Made by a program: the position numbers and the translations under genes
Notes under the pieces: model-generated
What the model was told of the DNA's origin: nothing
Seen by the model: only the letters and a program-made list of their open reading frames with translations
Database searches by the model: none
Shown: piece after piece, positions 1 through 10,297 of the stretch
Layout of the letters: each line of letters opens with the position of its first letter
Position numbering within the stretch: position 1 is the stretch's first letter
NCBI GenBank assembly: GCA_026075535.2
Contig: AP026545.1
Location: forward strand, 4,278,001-4,342,000
Source: Tricholoma matsutake
Lineage: Eukaryota; Basidiomycota; Agaricomycetes; Agaricales; Tricholomataceae
Reading direction: 5' to 3'
DNA length: 64,000 nt

Positions 1-445
1 CATCTTAGAGAGGGGGTGATGTAAGGGGACTAAGGGGGTGCCCTGTGTGTTTTTCCTATTTTTTATGTTCGTCCTATATTTTTCCCCACCTCATTTCCTT
101 CTATTCTTCATTTTCTATGATTTTTCCGGATTTTATTACTAATTTTCCCTTGCTATCATGTTTGTACATGTTGACACTTTTATATTTAGAGGCGGAGTAC
201 CCCTTCCGACACATACCCCTTGGTATGATGTCATTTGGTGGCCTTGATCCGCCTATCTCCACCTTTTTCTATTTTTAGGTTATATTTGATTTTTGTCGTC
301 TTCACATATACTGGGCATCAGCAAGGGGATCCTTAGAGTTTTCTCTTCGGATTTCCCTTTGCTAGGTGTGTCCCCAATGCCTGTATTATGTAGTATAATT
401 TTAACTTTGGATTTCCCTTTGCTAGAGGCTTAGGTTGCCCTTATA
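1..445 (+). repeat. Ty3/gypsy 3' LTR (gypsy-3 family), element runs off left edge
   Basis: The 426 bp at 20-445 match, in the opposite orientation, the two LTRs of gypsy-3 at 31099-31524 and 36709-37134. The LTR begins TGTAAGGGG and ends CCCTTATA. The purine-rich stretch at 1-19 matches the sequence next to the 3' LTR of gypsy-3, so this is the 3' LTR of a plus-strand copy whose body lies outside the window. It is followed by CTACC, the same five bases that follow the 3' LTR of gypsy-3 in its own orientation. Confidence 0.9.
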
Positions 446-874
446 CTACCCATACCCATGAACACCATACCTGCATGGGTAGGGGTACGGTGTTACCGTG
501 GGTTTTTGTGGGTTACCCGTGGTTATTCATGGGTATTGATATGAATATGTATTTTAATAATCTAATTACACTAAATTAATATATAGAAAGTGACCCCCCT
601 CTCGCATTTGGAGCAAGGGAGGGGGGGTGGTGCCTGTAGTCACTGAGAACAGAATGAGTAACCCCCCCTGCTTGCATTTGCAGTGAGAGAGGGGGGGGGT
701 GCTGCCTGTAGTTGTCATTTGACCCATTTCCACCCCATGAGCAGTTGCTCATGGTGGCAGTTGGGGGTGTTATCATGGTGGTGGTCCTTGGGTCCTCCTT
801 CTCATCCTGCCCTCATTGTTGTCGTTGTCATCCTGCCCTCATCATTGTCATTGTCATCCTGCCCTCATTGTTGT
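446..874. repeat. Left arm of a TIR DNA element interrupted by the LTR
   Basis: The segment contains short direct and inverted copies of a CATGGGTAGGGGTACGGTG-like motif and an AT-rich block (about 537-588). That block returns inverted at about 1787-1837, so the two sides are arms of a TIR element. The outermost tip was lost or displaced at the junction with the LTR ending at 445. The last 80 bases are a degenerate repeat of TGTCATCCTGCCCTCATTGT. No coding sequence is convincing; open frames here follow the low-complexity repeats. Confidence 0.5.
735..754. repeat. Palindromic hairpin motif, perfect 9-bp stem
   Basis: CCATGAGCA and TGCTCATGG are separated by two bases. It belongs to a dispersed hairpin family with compensatory stem changes; other copies lie at 1480-1499, 1560-1577, 1658-1677, 10318-10335, 16357-16374, 37923-37940 and in the 38.1-38.6 kb region. 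Confidence 0.75.
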
Positions 875-1013
875 TAAGGCATGACACAGGTATGGGTAAA
901 CCCATGATAATATGGTTATGGGTATGCACGGTTACGGGTACGGGTCAGAAGTTGCCATACCTGGGCAATACTGTACCTGTTTCCACAGTGTTATGGGTAT
1001 GATGCGGGTATCT

Positions 1014-1440
1014 TTCATTCTTGTTTTTTTCTAACTAACTAATGTTTTTATTTGACTTTTAGGTTCTAATGGTGCTATAACTGGCCCAAAAATGTCTATC
1101 ATTGTTTGGGCCCTAGGTATTTTTCTCTGTCTTTTGTTCTTGTTTTTTCCTAACTAACTAATGTTTTTATTCAACTTTTAGGTTCTAATGGTGCTATAAT
1201 GGGTCCAAATGACGTCTATCGTTGTTTGGGCCCTAGGTATTTTTTTTCTATTTTTCGTTCTTGTTTTTTCCTAACTAACTAATGTTTTTATTCAACTTTT
1301 AGGTTTCAATGGTGCTATAACTGGCCCAAACAACATCTATCATCGTTTGGGCCCTAGGTATTTTTCTCTGTCTTTCATTCTTGTTTTTCCCTAACTAACT
1401 AATGTTTTTATTCGACTTTTAGGTTCTAATGGTGCTGTAA
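1014..1440 (+). repeat. Tandem array of intron/mini-exon cassettes, period about 120 bp
   Basis: Three and a half copies of a roughly 120-bp unit. Each unit has a CTAACTAACTAAT branch-site-like block, a T-rich tract and TTTTAG, then 54-55 nt (1063-1116, 1182-1236, 1303-1357) ending CCCTAG, then GTATTTTT. The sequences between (1117-1181, 1237-1302, 1358-1422) are 65-66 nt and have GT...AG ends and a branch-like motif, so they look exactly like agaricomycete introns. The 54-55 nt pieces contain GGCCCAAA...TTTGGGCC-type inverted repeats directly before the GT. They do not share an open frame. Confidence 0.7.
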
Positions 1441-1479
1441 CAACGAGACGACACAGTCGACAGCACCACCCCACCACCG

Positions 1480-1499
1480 TTGTGAGCCTCTGCTCACAA
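1480..1499. repeat. Palindromic hairpin motif
   Basis: TTGTGAGC and GCTCACAA form an 8-bp perfect stem around CTCT, further flanked by CCACC and GGTGG. Same family as the motif at 735. Confidence 0.7.
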
Positions 1500-1657
1500 G
1501 GTGGATAACAGGGATGGGAGCAGCAATGAACAAGAAATGACACACCCCGCCCCCAGCCTCACAAGCAACTGCTCGTGGGGTGGATCACAGGTGGGACAAC
1601 AACAACAAGCAGCAGCAGACCTGAGGACCACCACCACAACAGCACCCCCAACCACTG

Positions 1658-1677
1658 CCACGAGCAACTGCTCGTGG
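1658..1677. repeat. Palindromic hairpin motif, perfect 9-bp stem
   Basis: CCACGAGCA and TGCTCGTGG around two bases. Compared with the copy at 735, the stem differs at a pair of positions that change together (T-A to C-G). A third copy with one mismatch pair lies at 1560-1577. Confidence 0.75.
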
Positions 1678-1975
1678 GGTGGAAATGGGGAGCAATGAGT
1701 TTTGTTCTGGGCGACTATGGCCACCACCCCCCCTCTCGCTGCAAATGGCTGCAAACACGAGTGGGGGGGGGGGGGGGTTCTTGTTTGATATATTAGTTTA
1801 ATCTAGTGTAATTATATTATTAAAATACATATTCATGTCAAAACCTGTGAATAACAACGGGTAACCCACTGAAACCCACGGTAATACCACACCCTTAACC
1901 ATAGGGGTACGGTGTTGACGGGTATGGGTGTGGGTACCACAAAATATACCCAGGGGTTACCTGTGTCATGCCCTA

Positions 1976-2131
1976 GTTGTTGTTGTCATCCTGCCCTCAT
2001 TGTTGTCATTGTCATCCTGCCCTCATTGTCATCATCCTGCTGCCCTCACCATCATTGTCATTGTCATTGTCATTGTCCTGCATTGCTGTCATCTTGCGTT
2101 GCCATCTCCTCCTGGTCATTGTTGTCATTCC
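1976..2131. repeat. Degenerate simple repeat (TGTCATCCTGCCCTCATTG)
   Basis: Low-complexity array continuing the repeat seen at 795-874 on the other side of the 875-1975 element. The last five bases, ATTCC, are the left target duplication of gypsy-1. Nothing coding is supported. Confidence 0.6.
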
Positions 2132-2714
2132 TGTCAAGACCGATTTTCTCGACCAGATTAATGATTGTTTTCTGCCCCCCTTCCCAGCCACCTTGCATCA
2201 CAGCCCACCTCCTATCAGCAGCACTGCCTAGAGGTGAAATTCCCTCATTTCCAATTAGGTGAAACAGTTTCAGGATTTGCCTCGGAAGCCGGTCTTCATA
2301 TTAACCACAGCCTCAGAAACTCTGACCTTAGTATTTAAGCTAGCTACTTTTGTTTTGTATTGCCAGTTTGTAAATCAACCAAGTCTCCCACTTAATCTTA
2401 TCCTCTTTAAAACTCCAATTGCATTCTTAAGTCAATCTCGAACTCTTACTCATCCTCTCCGGAAATTCTCCGGACCTCTGGTCATCTTTCTTACCCTCAC
2501 CTTGAAATTAGGACACTTGACGAGGAGAAGGGTGCAACTTCTTATAAGTTGAAGCCAAGTCCTTTCTGCTCCCCAATTGGTATGACACATCAAGTAAACC
2601 CTGCCCTGGATTTCCATAGGATTCCCTGTCTTACTCGATCCATCCTCTACAACTTCTATCATCCGGGTACAACTGGAATTCTGACAACTTCCCCTTCAAG
2701 TTCAGTACTTAACA
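2132..2714 (+). repeat. Gypsy-1 5' LTR
   Basis: 583 bp, TGTCAAGACC to TACTTAACA, matching 9715-10297 in length and nearly throughout. The differences are mixed, more than in the younger elements, so this is an older insertion. Confidence 0.95.
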
Positions 2715-2957
2715 GTATTTACAAACTCTCACTTCTCTCGTCAAACCCATCCCATCTTTCCTTATGACTCCTACTGAGTCACAAATCCAACAAACTACAA
2801 GAAACTCCTGCTGTGCTAGCACAGTACCAGGATTATCAGCAATATGCCAATCCATACTTCCTTCCCCTAGACATGCTTCAACTTTTGTGCATCCACCAGA
2901 CCATCCAACATCTTCAGGCAAATCATTTCTGGAGCACCCTCCATCAGTGCTAACATC

Positions 2958-4151
2958 ATGTCTCAACCTCCGGAGACCCCTTGGAATACAACTCCACTTG
3001 AGTACATAGAGAATGTTGGGCAACCTAACCCCTTCGACGAGGAAGGTCCAGGTAAAGAGAACGGACTTCCCAGTGGACCTGACGGCCCCAGGGATGACCC
3101 CAATCCTGATGACCCTGATGACCCTCTACCTCCCGTTGGTGGAAATCCTGATCCAGGAGATAGGTTTCTTGATGCTCTCTTTGAGCTCTCGGATAGTCTC
3201 TGAACCCTCTGGCAGAACCAAGCACCCAAGACTGAGAAGATTAAAGTTCATGATCCTGACACTTTCAATGGGGCTAATCCCCAGAAACTTTGGGACTTCC
3301 TAGTCTCATGCAACCTTCACTTCCACGATTGTCCTCAGGTATTCACCTCTGACAAAAAGAAAATTCTATTCATCCTCTCCTACCTCAAAGGGTCAGCTCT
3401 TAGCTGGTTTGAACCTGGACTCAACGACCCAACAAATTCTGCCCATTGGATGTGGAACTATGAGGTATTCCTTAGTGAGTTGGAAAGTAATTTGGGTCCT
3501 CATGACCCTGTTGGGGACATGGAAAAGGCTCTTTCAGAACTCACAATGAAGAAAGATGGAAGAATAGTGAAGTATAATGTGGACTTCTGGGAACTGGCTT
3601 CCCGGGTCAACTGGAATGAGGCCGCTCTTTGTGACTGGTATTTCCATAGTCTTCTGTTCCGTCTCTGCATAGAAGTCTTACAGGGGGGACGACCCAAAAC
3701 TCTAGCATCCCTACATCTTAAAGCCCAGGATGCTGACAACATCTATTGGATGCAGGAAGAAGAAACCCGCTTAGAAACAAAGACCCCCAGAAATTCTGCA
3801 CACACTGGAAAGAAGGAATCTAAAGGTTCTCCTAGCTCCAATTCCAACACTCAGTCCAAACCCCAGCCCTCGTCCAGCACCAACCGCACCAACCAATCCT
3901 CGTCTGGCAGCTCCTCTGGGTCAAAGAACAACTTCCAGAAGGACAAGCCAAAAAACTCTATTTCTGACAAGTTGGGGAAAGACGGTAAACTAACCAGAGA
4001 TGAGCGTGAACACCGCATGAAGGAAGGACTTTGCCTCTACTGTGGCGAGAAAGGACATGGAGCTGGGAATTGTCCGAAGTCCAAAGCAGCCAAAGCCTGT
4101 GCTGCAGCAGTCACTGAGTCCAAGCCGGACTCTGCGGACCCAAAAAAATAG
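2958..4151 (+). pseudogene. gag: Gypsy-1 gag, nucleocapsid with CCHC knuckle
   Basis: A 397-residue frame from the ATG at 2958 to TAG at 4149, interrupted once by TGA at 3201 where the context suggests Arg. The N-terminus is Pro/Asp/Gly-rich. The middle (from about residue 100) resembles the retrotransposon gag capsid domain, with a hydrophobic LSWFEPGL segment. A Ser/Asn/Gln-rich linker leads to a CCHC zinc knuckle (CLYCGEKGHGAGNC) near the C-terminus. Gag packages the element RNA. The ATG was chosen because the frame upstream of it shows no capsid-like sequence. Pol follows at once in another frame, as is usual for gypsy elements using frameshifting. Confidence 0.85.
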
Positions 4152-4152
4152 T

Positions 4153-5712
4153 CCGCAACCCTCAGGAACATGCCATTGGGGCTGAGGGTTGTGTTGACCT
4201 TTCCCAACTGGCTGCTTATGTCCATCTCAATGCATCTGCTCTTTCTGATCCTGAATCCCTTACCATCCTGTTATTCCTTTCCAAACAATCCCTAAAAATC
4301 CAAACTCTTATCAACTCTGGTTCCTCACATTGTTTCCTTGATTCATCATTTGTGTGGGACAACCAACTTAGTACCAAAACCATTCCTCCAATCGGACTCC
4401 GACTATTTGATGGAACTTGTAACTCCACCATAACTCAAGTCGTGGAACTCCCAGTCACTTTTCCATCTGGTGAAGTGTTCAATCTGACATTTTATGTAAC
4501 CTTGCTGGACTCTTCCTGTTCTGCAGTACTTGGTCATAACTGGCTGAAGCAATACAATCCATTGATTGACTGGTCTTCAGGCCAAATAAATTTCCATTCT
4601 GCAGCTCAAAGAGGTCCTGCCCCCTCAACATCCTCCGACTCTCCTATCTTGTGTGAGTCACCTTCACCTTCGAACCTTCCAGCGGAAGCCTGTGAAAACC
4701 CCATAATCACTAAACCCTCAAAACTTGTACCTCCTGAGATCTCTTTCATCAATGCTGCCGCTTACATGTGCACAAGCAAACTTCCTGGGGCTGTTGCTTT
4801 TCAGATGACATTCTCCCCAGAAGGACTGGCAGCTAAATCCTCGGCAGTGTCCAGAAATCCCCTGGACCTTTCTGATGTTCCAGAAGAATATCATGAATTT
4901 GCAGATGTTTTCAATAAACAAAAAGCCAACACCCTTCCTCCACACTGTCCCTATGACCTCAAGATAGAGACGGAGGATAATGCTCCCCCACCTCCAGGTC
5001 GCATGTACTCCCTCTCTCCCTCTGAGCTCGGGGCCCTCCAAATATTCATTGAAGAAAATGTTTATTCAGGCTTCATCTGCCCCTCCAAATCCCCTCATGG
5101 TGCTCCTATACTCTTTGTCAAGAAAAAGGATGGGAGTCTCTGACTTTGCGTCGACTACTGGGGACTCAATCGCATCTCAAAAAAGGACCGCTACCCACTT
5201 CCTCTAATCTCGGATCTCCTGGACTCTCTGGGAAAGGCACGTGTGTTCACCAAAATTGACCTCTGGCATGCTTATCACTTAGTCCGCATTGCTGAGGGAG
5301 ATGAATGGAAGACCACTTTCCGCATGCGCTATGGTTCTTTTGAGTGGCTGGTAGTTCCTTTTGGACTCACCAATGCACCTGCTGCCTTCCAGCACCTCAT
5401 GAACAACATCTTCAGTGACCTATTAGATGTCAGTGTCATTGTCTATCTCGACGATATCCTAATCTACTCAAACGACATGAGTCAACACAAGGCTCATGTC
5501 AAGGAAGTCCTCTGGAGACTCTGGAAGAATGGACTCTATGCTGCCCCGCAGAAATGCGAGTTCCATAAAGACAGCATGAAATATTTGGGGTTCACCCTCT
5601 CTCCAGATGGGCTCCAGATGTCCAAAGATAAAGTCAAAACCATCCTCGACTGGCCCAAACCTTGAAAGGTTAAGGATATCCAATCCTTCCTGGGATTCTG
5701 CAACTTCTACCG
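4153..5712 (+). pseudogene. pol: Gypsy-1 pol: protease and reverse transcriptase
   Basis: The frame opens right after gag. The protease motif reads LINSGSSHCF: the catalytic Asp of the usual D-S/T-G is Asn here, so the enzyme would be inactive. After a linker the RT begins around SGFICPSKSPHGAP, with the fingers/palm segments [25 protein letters not shown] and the catalytic YLDD at 5444-5455. TGA codons at 5141 and 5663 fall where related elements have Arg. Just after FLGFCNFYRWFI the frame shifts at about 5712. The protein would copy element RNA into DNA. Confidence 0.9.
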
Positions 5713-6204
5713 ATGGTTTATTCTGACATCGTCATTCCGCTCACCAGACTCACCCAGAAACATATGCCTTGGGACTTTGGGAAGAAATGTCAAGAAGCCT
5801 TCGACAAACTAAAAGAAGAATCCACTCATGCCCCAATACTCACTCAATGGCTACTGGATTCCCACATTATCTTGGAGACAGATGCCTCAGATTATGCCTT
5901 AGCAGCAATCCTTTCCATCTATACCTTGGATGAAGAAATCCACCCAGTTGCATTCCACTCTCGTTCCTTCAACCTGGCTGAATTGAACTATGACACCCAT
6001 GATAAGGAACTTCTTGCTATCTTCAAAGCTTTCAAACACTGGCGACAGTACCTCAAAGGTTCCAGAAATCCAATAGATGTGGTCATGGATCACAAAAACT
6101 TGGAATACTTCAGTACCATGAAAGTCCTTACTTGTCATCAAGCTTGGTGGTCAGAATACCTTTCACAGTTCAACCTTGCCATCCGCTTCCGCCTGGTAAA
6201 CTAG
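5713..6204 (+). pseudogene. pol: Gypsy-1 pol: RNase H segment
   Basis: Shifted frame continuing pol. LETDASDYALAAILS carries the first catalytic acidic motif, ELNYDTHDKELLAI the second and VVMDHKNLEYF the third, which is the usual Ty3/gypsy RNase H layout. A second frameshift, at about 6195 (PGKLGAKPD in the next frame), ends this piece. Confidence 0.88.
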
Positions 6205-7596
6205 GGGCTAAACCTGATGTGCTCACTAGATGCTGGGACGTCTACTGCAAAGGGGGAAATAGCGACTTTGCCTTGGTAAATCCGAGCAACTTCCATCCAG
6301 TCTTTACTCAAGAACAACTCACATCCTCCCTCCAAGCCACTTTTCTTGCTACTCCTATCCTCTGTCAAGCTGTCCTCATGGACATTGAAAGACTCCACAA
6401 CAATATTTGATCTTCACTTCCTCTTGATCCCATCTCCTCCTCACACCTTCCTTCACCATCCACACCAAATTGGTCTCTAGACAACAGCGGACTTCTCTGC
6501 CACTTTGACCGGATTTACGTTCCAGATGTTGTGGATCTCCGTACAATACAAGCATGACCACATCCTCTCAGGTCACTATGGGCAAAACAAGACTCTTCAG
6601 CTTATCCGACGGGAATATGTTTGGCCCAATCTCTGCACCTTTGTGCAGGACTTTTGCAAGTCTTATACTACCTGCAAATGCTCCAAATCTCCCCAACACA
6701 AACCCTATGGATTTTTGAAGCAACTTCTGGTCCCAGAAAGGCCTTGGAACTCAATTTCCATGGACTTCATCGAACACCTACCAGACTCCAATGGTCACAC
6801 TGCCATCCTAGTCATTGTAGACTGACTCTCCAAACAGGGTATCTTCATCCCCACAGTAAACGAAATCATGGCATAAGAACTTGCTAATCTTGTCGTCATG
6901 CACGTCTTCTCCAAACATGGTGTTCCATCCCATGTCACCTGCGACCAGGGTTCTGAGTTCATTTCCTATTTCTTCCACTCTCTCAGGCAAGCCCTGGACA
7001 TGAAAATCCACTTCACTTTGGGTTACCATCCAGAAGGTGATGGACAAACTGAATGCCTCAACCAGACCCTCGAACAGTACTTGTGGATCTTCTGCAACTA
7101 CCAACAGGACAACTGGTCCCAGCTTTTACCCTTGGGGGAATTTGCATACAACAATGCTACCTCAGCTTCCACCAGAGTTTCACCCTTCTTCGCCAACAAG
7201 GGTTACCACCCAAACATCACAGTTTTCCCAGAGCGTGAACTAGCCTCACAATGCGCACACCATTTTGTGTTTGACCTTGATGATCTCCACCAGGAACTCT
7301 GGAAGCAACTCTCAGAAGCACAGAAGCGCTATCAAGGTCCTGCAGACAAACGGCGGGCACCCGCTCCTGACTTCAAAATTGGTGATTATGCTTTTGTCAA
7401 AGGCAAGCACCTACACACTACACAACCCTCCAAGAAGCTCTCAGAAAAGTTCTATGGCCCTTTTGAGATCATTGCCAATCCGGGTACCCACTCGGTTACC
7501 CTTCGACTTCTGGATCACCTCCGGGGTGTCCACCCGGTATTCCATCTCTCCCAACTAGAAGAAAACACTCCCAACACAATTCCTAATTGTATTTAA
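6196..7596 (+). pseudogene. pol: Gypsy-1 pol: integrase
   Basis: Starts in the frame reading GKLGAKPDVLTR, shifts again near 6520, then stays in one frame. A zinc-binding His/Cys module (HILSGHYG...CKSYTTCKC) precedes the catalytic core with Asp in SMDFIEHLP, Asp in CDQGSEFIS and Glu in GDGQTECLNQTLEQ, i.e. the DDE triad is preserved. Stops are TGA at 6408 and 6823 (both Arg in context) and TAA at 6874 and 7594. The C-terminal part (VHPVFHLSQL) is the typical DNA-binding end of gypsy integrases. Confidence 0.9.
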
Positions 7597-7836
7597 CCTC
7601 CACCTCCTCTGGTCATTATAGACAACGAACTGAAGTACAAGATTGTGGAAATCCTCAATTCAAAGATTGACAACCACCGTCGATGCAAGTTACTCTATTT
7701 CATACGGTGGGAAGGTTACCAAGGAACCGACAAAGAAACCTCCTGGCTTCCAGCTACGGAACTTGATCATGCCCAGGAACTTGTTATGGACTTTAACACT
7801 CATTACCCAGGGAAACCTGGACCTCTTTCCACTTAA
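7597..7836 (+). pseudogene. Gypsy-1 chromodomain
   Basis: Same frame as the integrase after the TAA at 7594. The segment ELKYKIVEILNSKI...LLYFIRWEGY...SWLPATEL has the aromatic and Trp pattern of a chromodomain, which in chromoviruses tethers the integrase to modified chromatin. It ends in TAA at 7834. Confidence 0.85.
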
Positions 7837-7916
7837 CACCCTTCATTTCAAAACAAGATCCTCAAAAATTATTATTAGAAAATTTAAAAGAAAACTCCGG
7901 ATTTCCCGCCCATTTC

Positions 7917-8195
7917 CTACTCCTCCCCTACTCCCTCACCCCCTGCTTCATCAGCAAGTCCTGGCAGCTCCCCTTGTACCTCCAACTCCTCCTCCTCTTC
8001 ACCCTCTTCAGGCTCCACTTCTCCGGCTTTCCGCTTCTTTTCTGCCCTCTTAGCAGCAGCAGTCTTCTTCCATTCCTCCTCTGCAGCCTTTTTCTCGGCC
8101 TCCACCCTAGCTGCCTCCACTTTTGCAGCCTCCTCAGCAACCCTGCGCTCCTCAGCCTCCCTCACCTCTTCCTCGAGCTGGAGCTCCTCCATCAA
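7917..8195 (-). CDS. Antisense Glu/Ala/Lys-rich coiled-coil ORF inside gypsy-1
   Basis: A 92-residue frame on the strand opposite to gag-pol, between the chromodomain and the 3' LTR. The frame stays open upstream to about 8278. It is strongly helical and charged (repeats of EEA, AEE, EAE, KKA), then basic (KRAEKKRKAG), then Glu-rich, ending GGEGVGEE. It is not a shadow of pol, because no sense coding is recognisable here. I do not know its function. It could be the end of a captured or element-encoded antisense gene, or simply an open frame over biased sequence. Confidence 0.4.
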   Translation of the reverse strand: MMEELQLEEEVREAEERRVAEEAAKVEAARVEAEKKAAEEEWKKTAAAKRAEKKRKAGEVEPEEGEEEEELEVQGELPGLADEAGGEGVGEE

Positions 8196-8344
8196 CTTTT
8201 CTTGCTGGGCCCTGAGGGCTGTGATCTTCTCCGCATTGATAGGTTGTCTCCTCGGCTCAAAGGCCGATTCACCATTTCAACCACATTCTAATCACATCGG
8301 ATAACTTGCACGAGGTCCCAGAAGCAGCACGACCACTCCCGACC

Positions 8345-8580
8345 AAGTCTACCGAGCATCGAGCATTGTATCGAACACGATTGAGCATCGTCAAACATCG
8401 CAAGCATCATATCAAACGTGATCGAACATCGTCGAGCATTGTATCGAACATGATCGAACATTGTTGAGCATTGTATTGAACATGATCGAACATTGTCAAC
8501 CATTGCGAGCATTGTCAAACGTGGTTGAACATCATATCAAACGTGATCGAACATCGTTGAACATTGAAAATCAACATTGG
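8345..8580. repeat. Degenerate short tandem repeat in gypsy-1 3' region
   Basis: Repeats of units such as ATCGAACATGATCGAACATT and GAGCATTGT with many variants, in part inverted. Similar weaker CATCGAACA/CATCGCAACA units recur at about 8690-8830 and 9290-9420. They contribute short chance open frames only. Confidence 0.6.
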
Positions 8581-9714
8581 ACACTATATCACTATTCCAA
8601 TGGTCATCACACACATGCTAGACATATCCCCTACCATTGTCGAACAATATCGCACCAATATCGGGCCATGAACGAAGTCAGAAGAATCTTCGAAAATCTT
8701 TGAAAAACATCGAACCTCAAAAAACATCGTTGGACACAGTATTTCCTATTCGAATGATCTTTGGATGCATGCTGGACACATGGGACACTATATCGAGTAT
8801 ATCGAACATTTTGACTGCATGTGCACGCATACAATCCGCTCGAAGCAGTTTCCGATCTTCTATTCAATTTATAACAAGGACAGTCTGGTTTTAGCTATTC
8901 TTTCTTATTATTTCTTCATCATGTGTTATATTCACCCTTTCTAGGCTCGCTTTATTGTTCTGATATACTTATATTGTCTTTTGCCTCGAGTTTTCCACAT
9001 GTTTGCCTCATGTTCTCTAGCCTTTTTAGGTACTTTCTTTATTTTATATAAAAAGATGTACTAGATACAAAGAAAAAACAAGAAAGTCATCGTCTTCCTC
9101 CCAGATCACAGTGATTTGAGAGTACAGTTTAGTCTTATTCAGTCCGAAGTTTGGTGTTTTATGCTAAACTTCCTCGAAATTCCTCGAAATTCCTTGCATT
9201 ACGCTATTTTTGCTCTCGCTTCCCTTGATTAGCCTTTTTGTCACTTCTACTACTCGTCTAGTCCCCCAATCTTGCATCCGAACATATCTGCGCACTCAAA
9301 ATTCCTCGAGACTTCTTTGAAAAATATCGCAACATCTCAAAACATCTCAAAAATCATCACAATACCTTGCAAATCATCGCAACATCTCGCAAATCATTGC
9401 AAGTCCTCAAAACACATTCTTTTAGCCTCGAACTGCTTCGACAAGCAGTTGTTTCATGACTATTTGATGGTTGGTCTGACAGGTGACATCTAGAGGGCCT
9501 CGCATCCTTCCTCTGACTCATGTTATACGATCTGAAGCCATTTTGTGGGTTTTGTTTGGGTTTCTGGGTTGAGCATCATCAGTGTGCGAGGACATGTTAA
9601 AGGTGGTGGTGGTTGAAGAAAAAGCCTGGGAACCCATCAACATCAAAATCAACATACCCAATTTGGATTCAAACCTTCATGTGCCTCATAGGCTTGGCAC
9701 TAAGGGGGAAATAC
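8581..9714 (+). other. Gypsy-1 noncoding 3' region
   Basis: AT-rich, T-tract-rich sequence between the antisense frame and the 3' LTR with no supported gene. It ends in GGCTTGGCACTAAGGGGGAAATAC directly upstream of the LTR, the likely polypurine tract. Confidence 0.6.
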
Positions 9715-10297
9715 TGTCAAGACCAATTTTCTCGACTGGATTTCTGATCGTTTTCCACCCCCCTTCCCGGCCGCCTTGCATCACAGCCCACCTCCTATCA
9801 GCAGCACTGCCTAGAGGCAAAATTCCCTCATTTCCAATTAGGTGAAATGGTTTCAGGATTTGCCTTGGAAGCTGGTCTTCATATTAACCACAGCCTCAGA
9901 AACTCTGACCTTAGTATTTAAGCTAGCTACTTTTGTTTTGTATTGCCAGTTTGTAAATTAACCAAGTCTCCCACTTAATCTTATCCTCTTTAAAACTCCA
10001 ATTATGTTCTTAAGTCAATCTTGAACTCTTACTCATCCTCTCCGGAAATTCTCTGGACCTCTGGTCATCTTTCTTACCCTCACCTTGAAATTAGGACACT
10101 TGACGAGGAGAAGGGTGCAACTTCTTATAAGTTGAAGCCAAGTCCTTTCTGCTCCCCAATTGGTATGACACATCAAGTAAACCCTGCCCTGGATTTCCAT
10201 AGGATTCCCTGTCTTACTCGATCCATCCTCTACAACTTCTATTGTCCAGGTACAACCGGAATTCCGACGACTTCCCCTTCAAGTTCAGTACTTAACA
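9715..10297 (+). repeat. Gypsy-1 3' LTR
   Basis: 583 bp, same ends as the 5' LTR, followed by the ATTCC target duplication at 10298-10302. Confidence 0.95.

Larger units (their letters stand above)
875..1975. mobile_element. TIR DNA element, about 1.1 kb, hAT-like ends
   Basis: The left end TAAGGCATGACACAGG and the inverted right end (TAGGGCATGACACAGG when reverse-complemented) form a 16-bp TIR with one mismatch. The flanking 8 bp are ATTGTTGT and GTTGTTGT, a 7 of 8 match, which suits an 8-bp TSD, but the flank is low complexity so this is weak. No transposase is seen. The interior carries tandem splice-like cassettes and three hairpin motifs. A similar right end at 10888-10908 shows the family is repeated nearby. 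Confidence 0.55.
2132..10297 (+). mobile_element. Gypsy-1: full-length chromodomain Ty3/gypsy retrotransposon, decayed
   Basis: Both ends are visible. Two 583-bp LTRs (TGTCAAGACC...TACTTAACA) flank 7 kb of internal sequence, and the flanking 5-bp duplication is ATTCC (2127-2131 and 10298-10302). A polypurine-like AAGGGGGAAA lies just before the 3' LTR. The order gag, protease, reverse transcriptase, RNase H, integrase, chromodomain is that of a fungal chromovirus. The pol frame is broken by TGA codons, two TAA codons and at least three frameshifts, so the copy is dead. It is inserted in a TIR DNA element whose right arm resumes at 10298. An extra 1.9 kb lies between pol and the 3' LTR and holds an antisense open frame. 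Confidence 0.95.

Noticed and set aside
1494..1796. Open frames across hairpin motifs
   Set aside because: Several frames on both strands are open over repeated Ser/Cys/His-coding low-complexity sequence; there is no gene evidence.
8345..8580. CRISPR-like spaced repeats
   Set aside because: The units are variable in length and sequence, partly inverted, with no constant spacers, and the sequence is eukaryotic.
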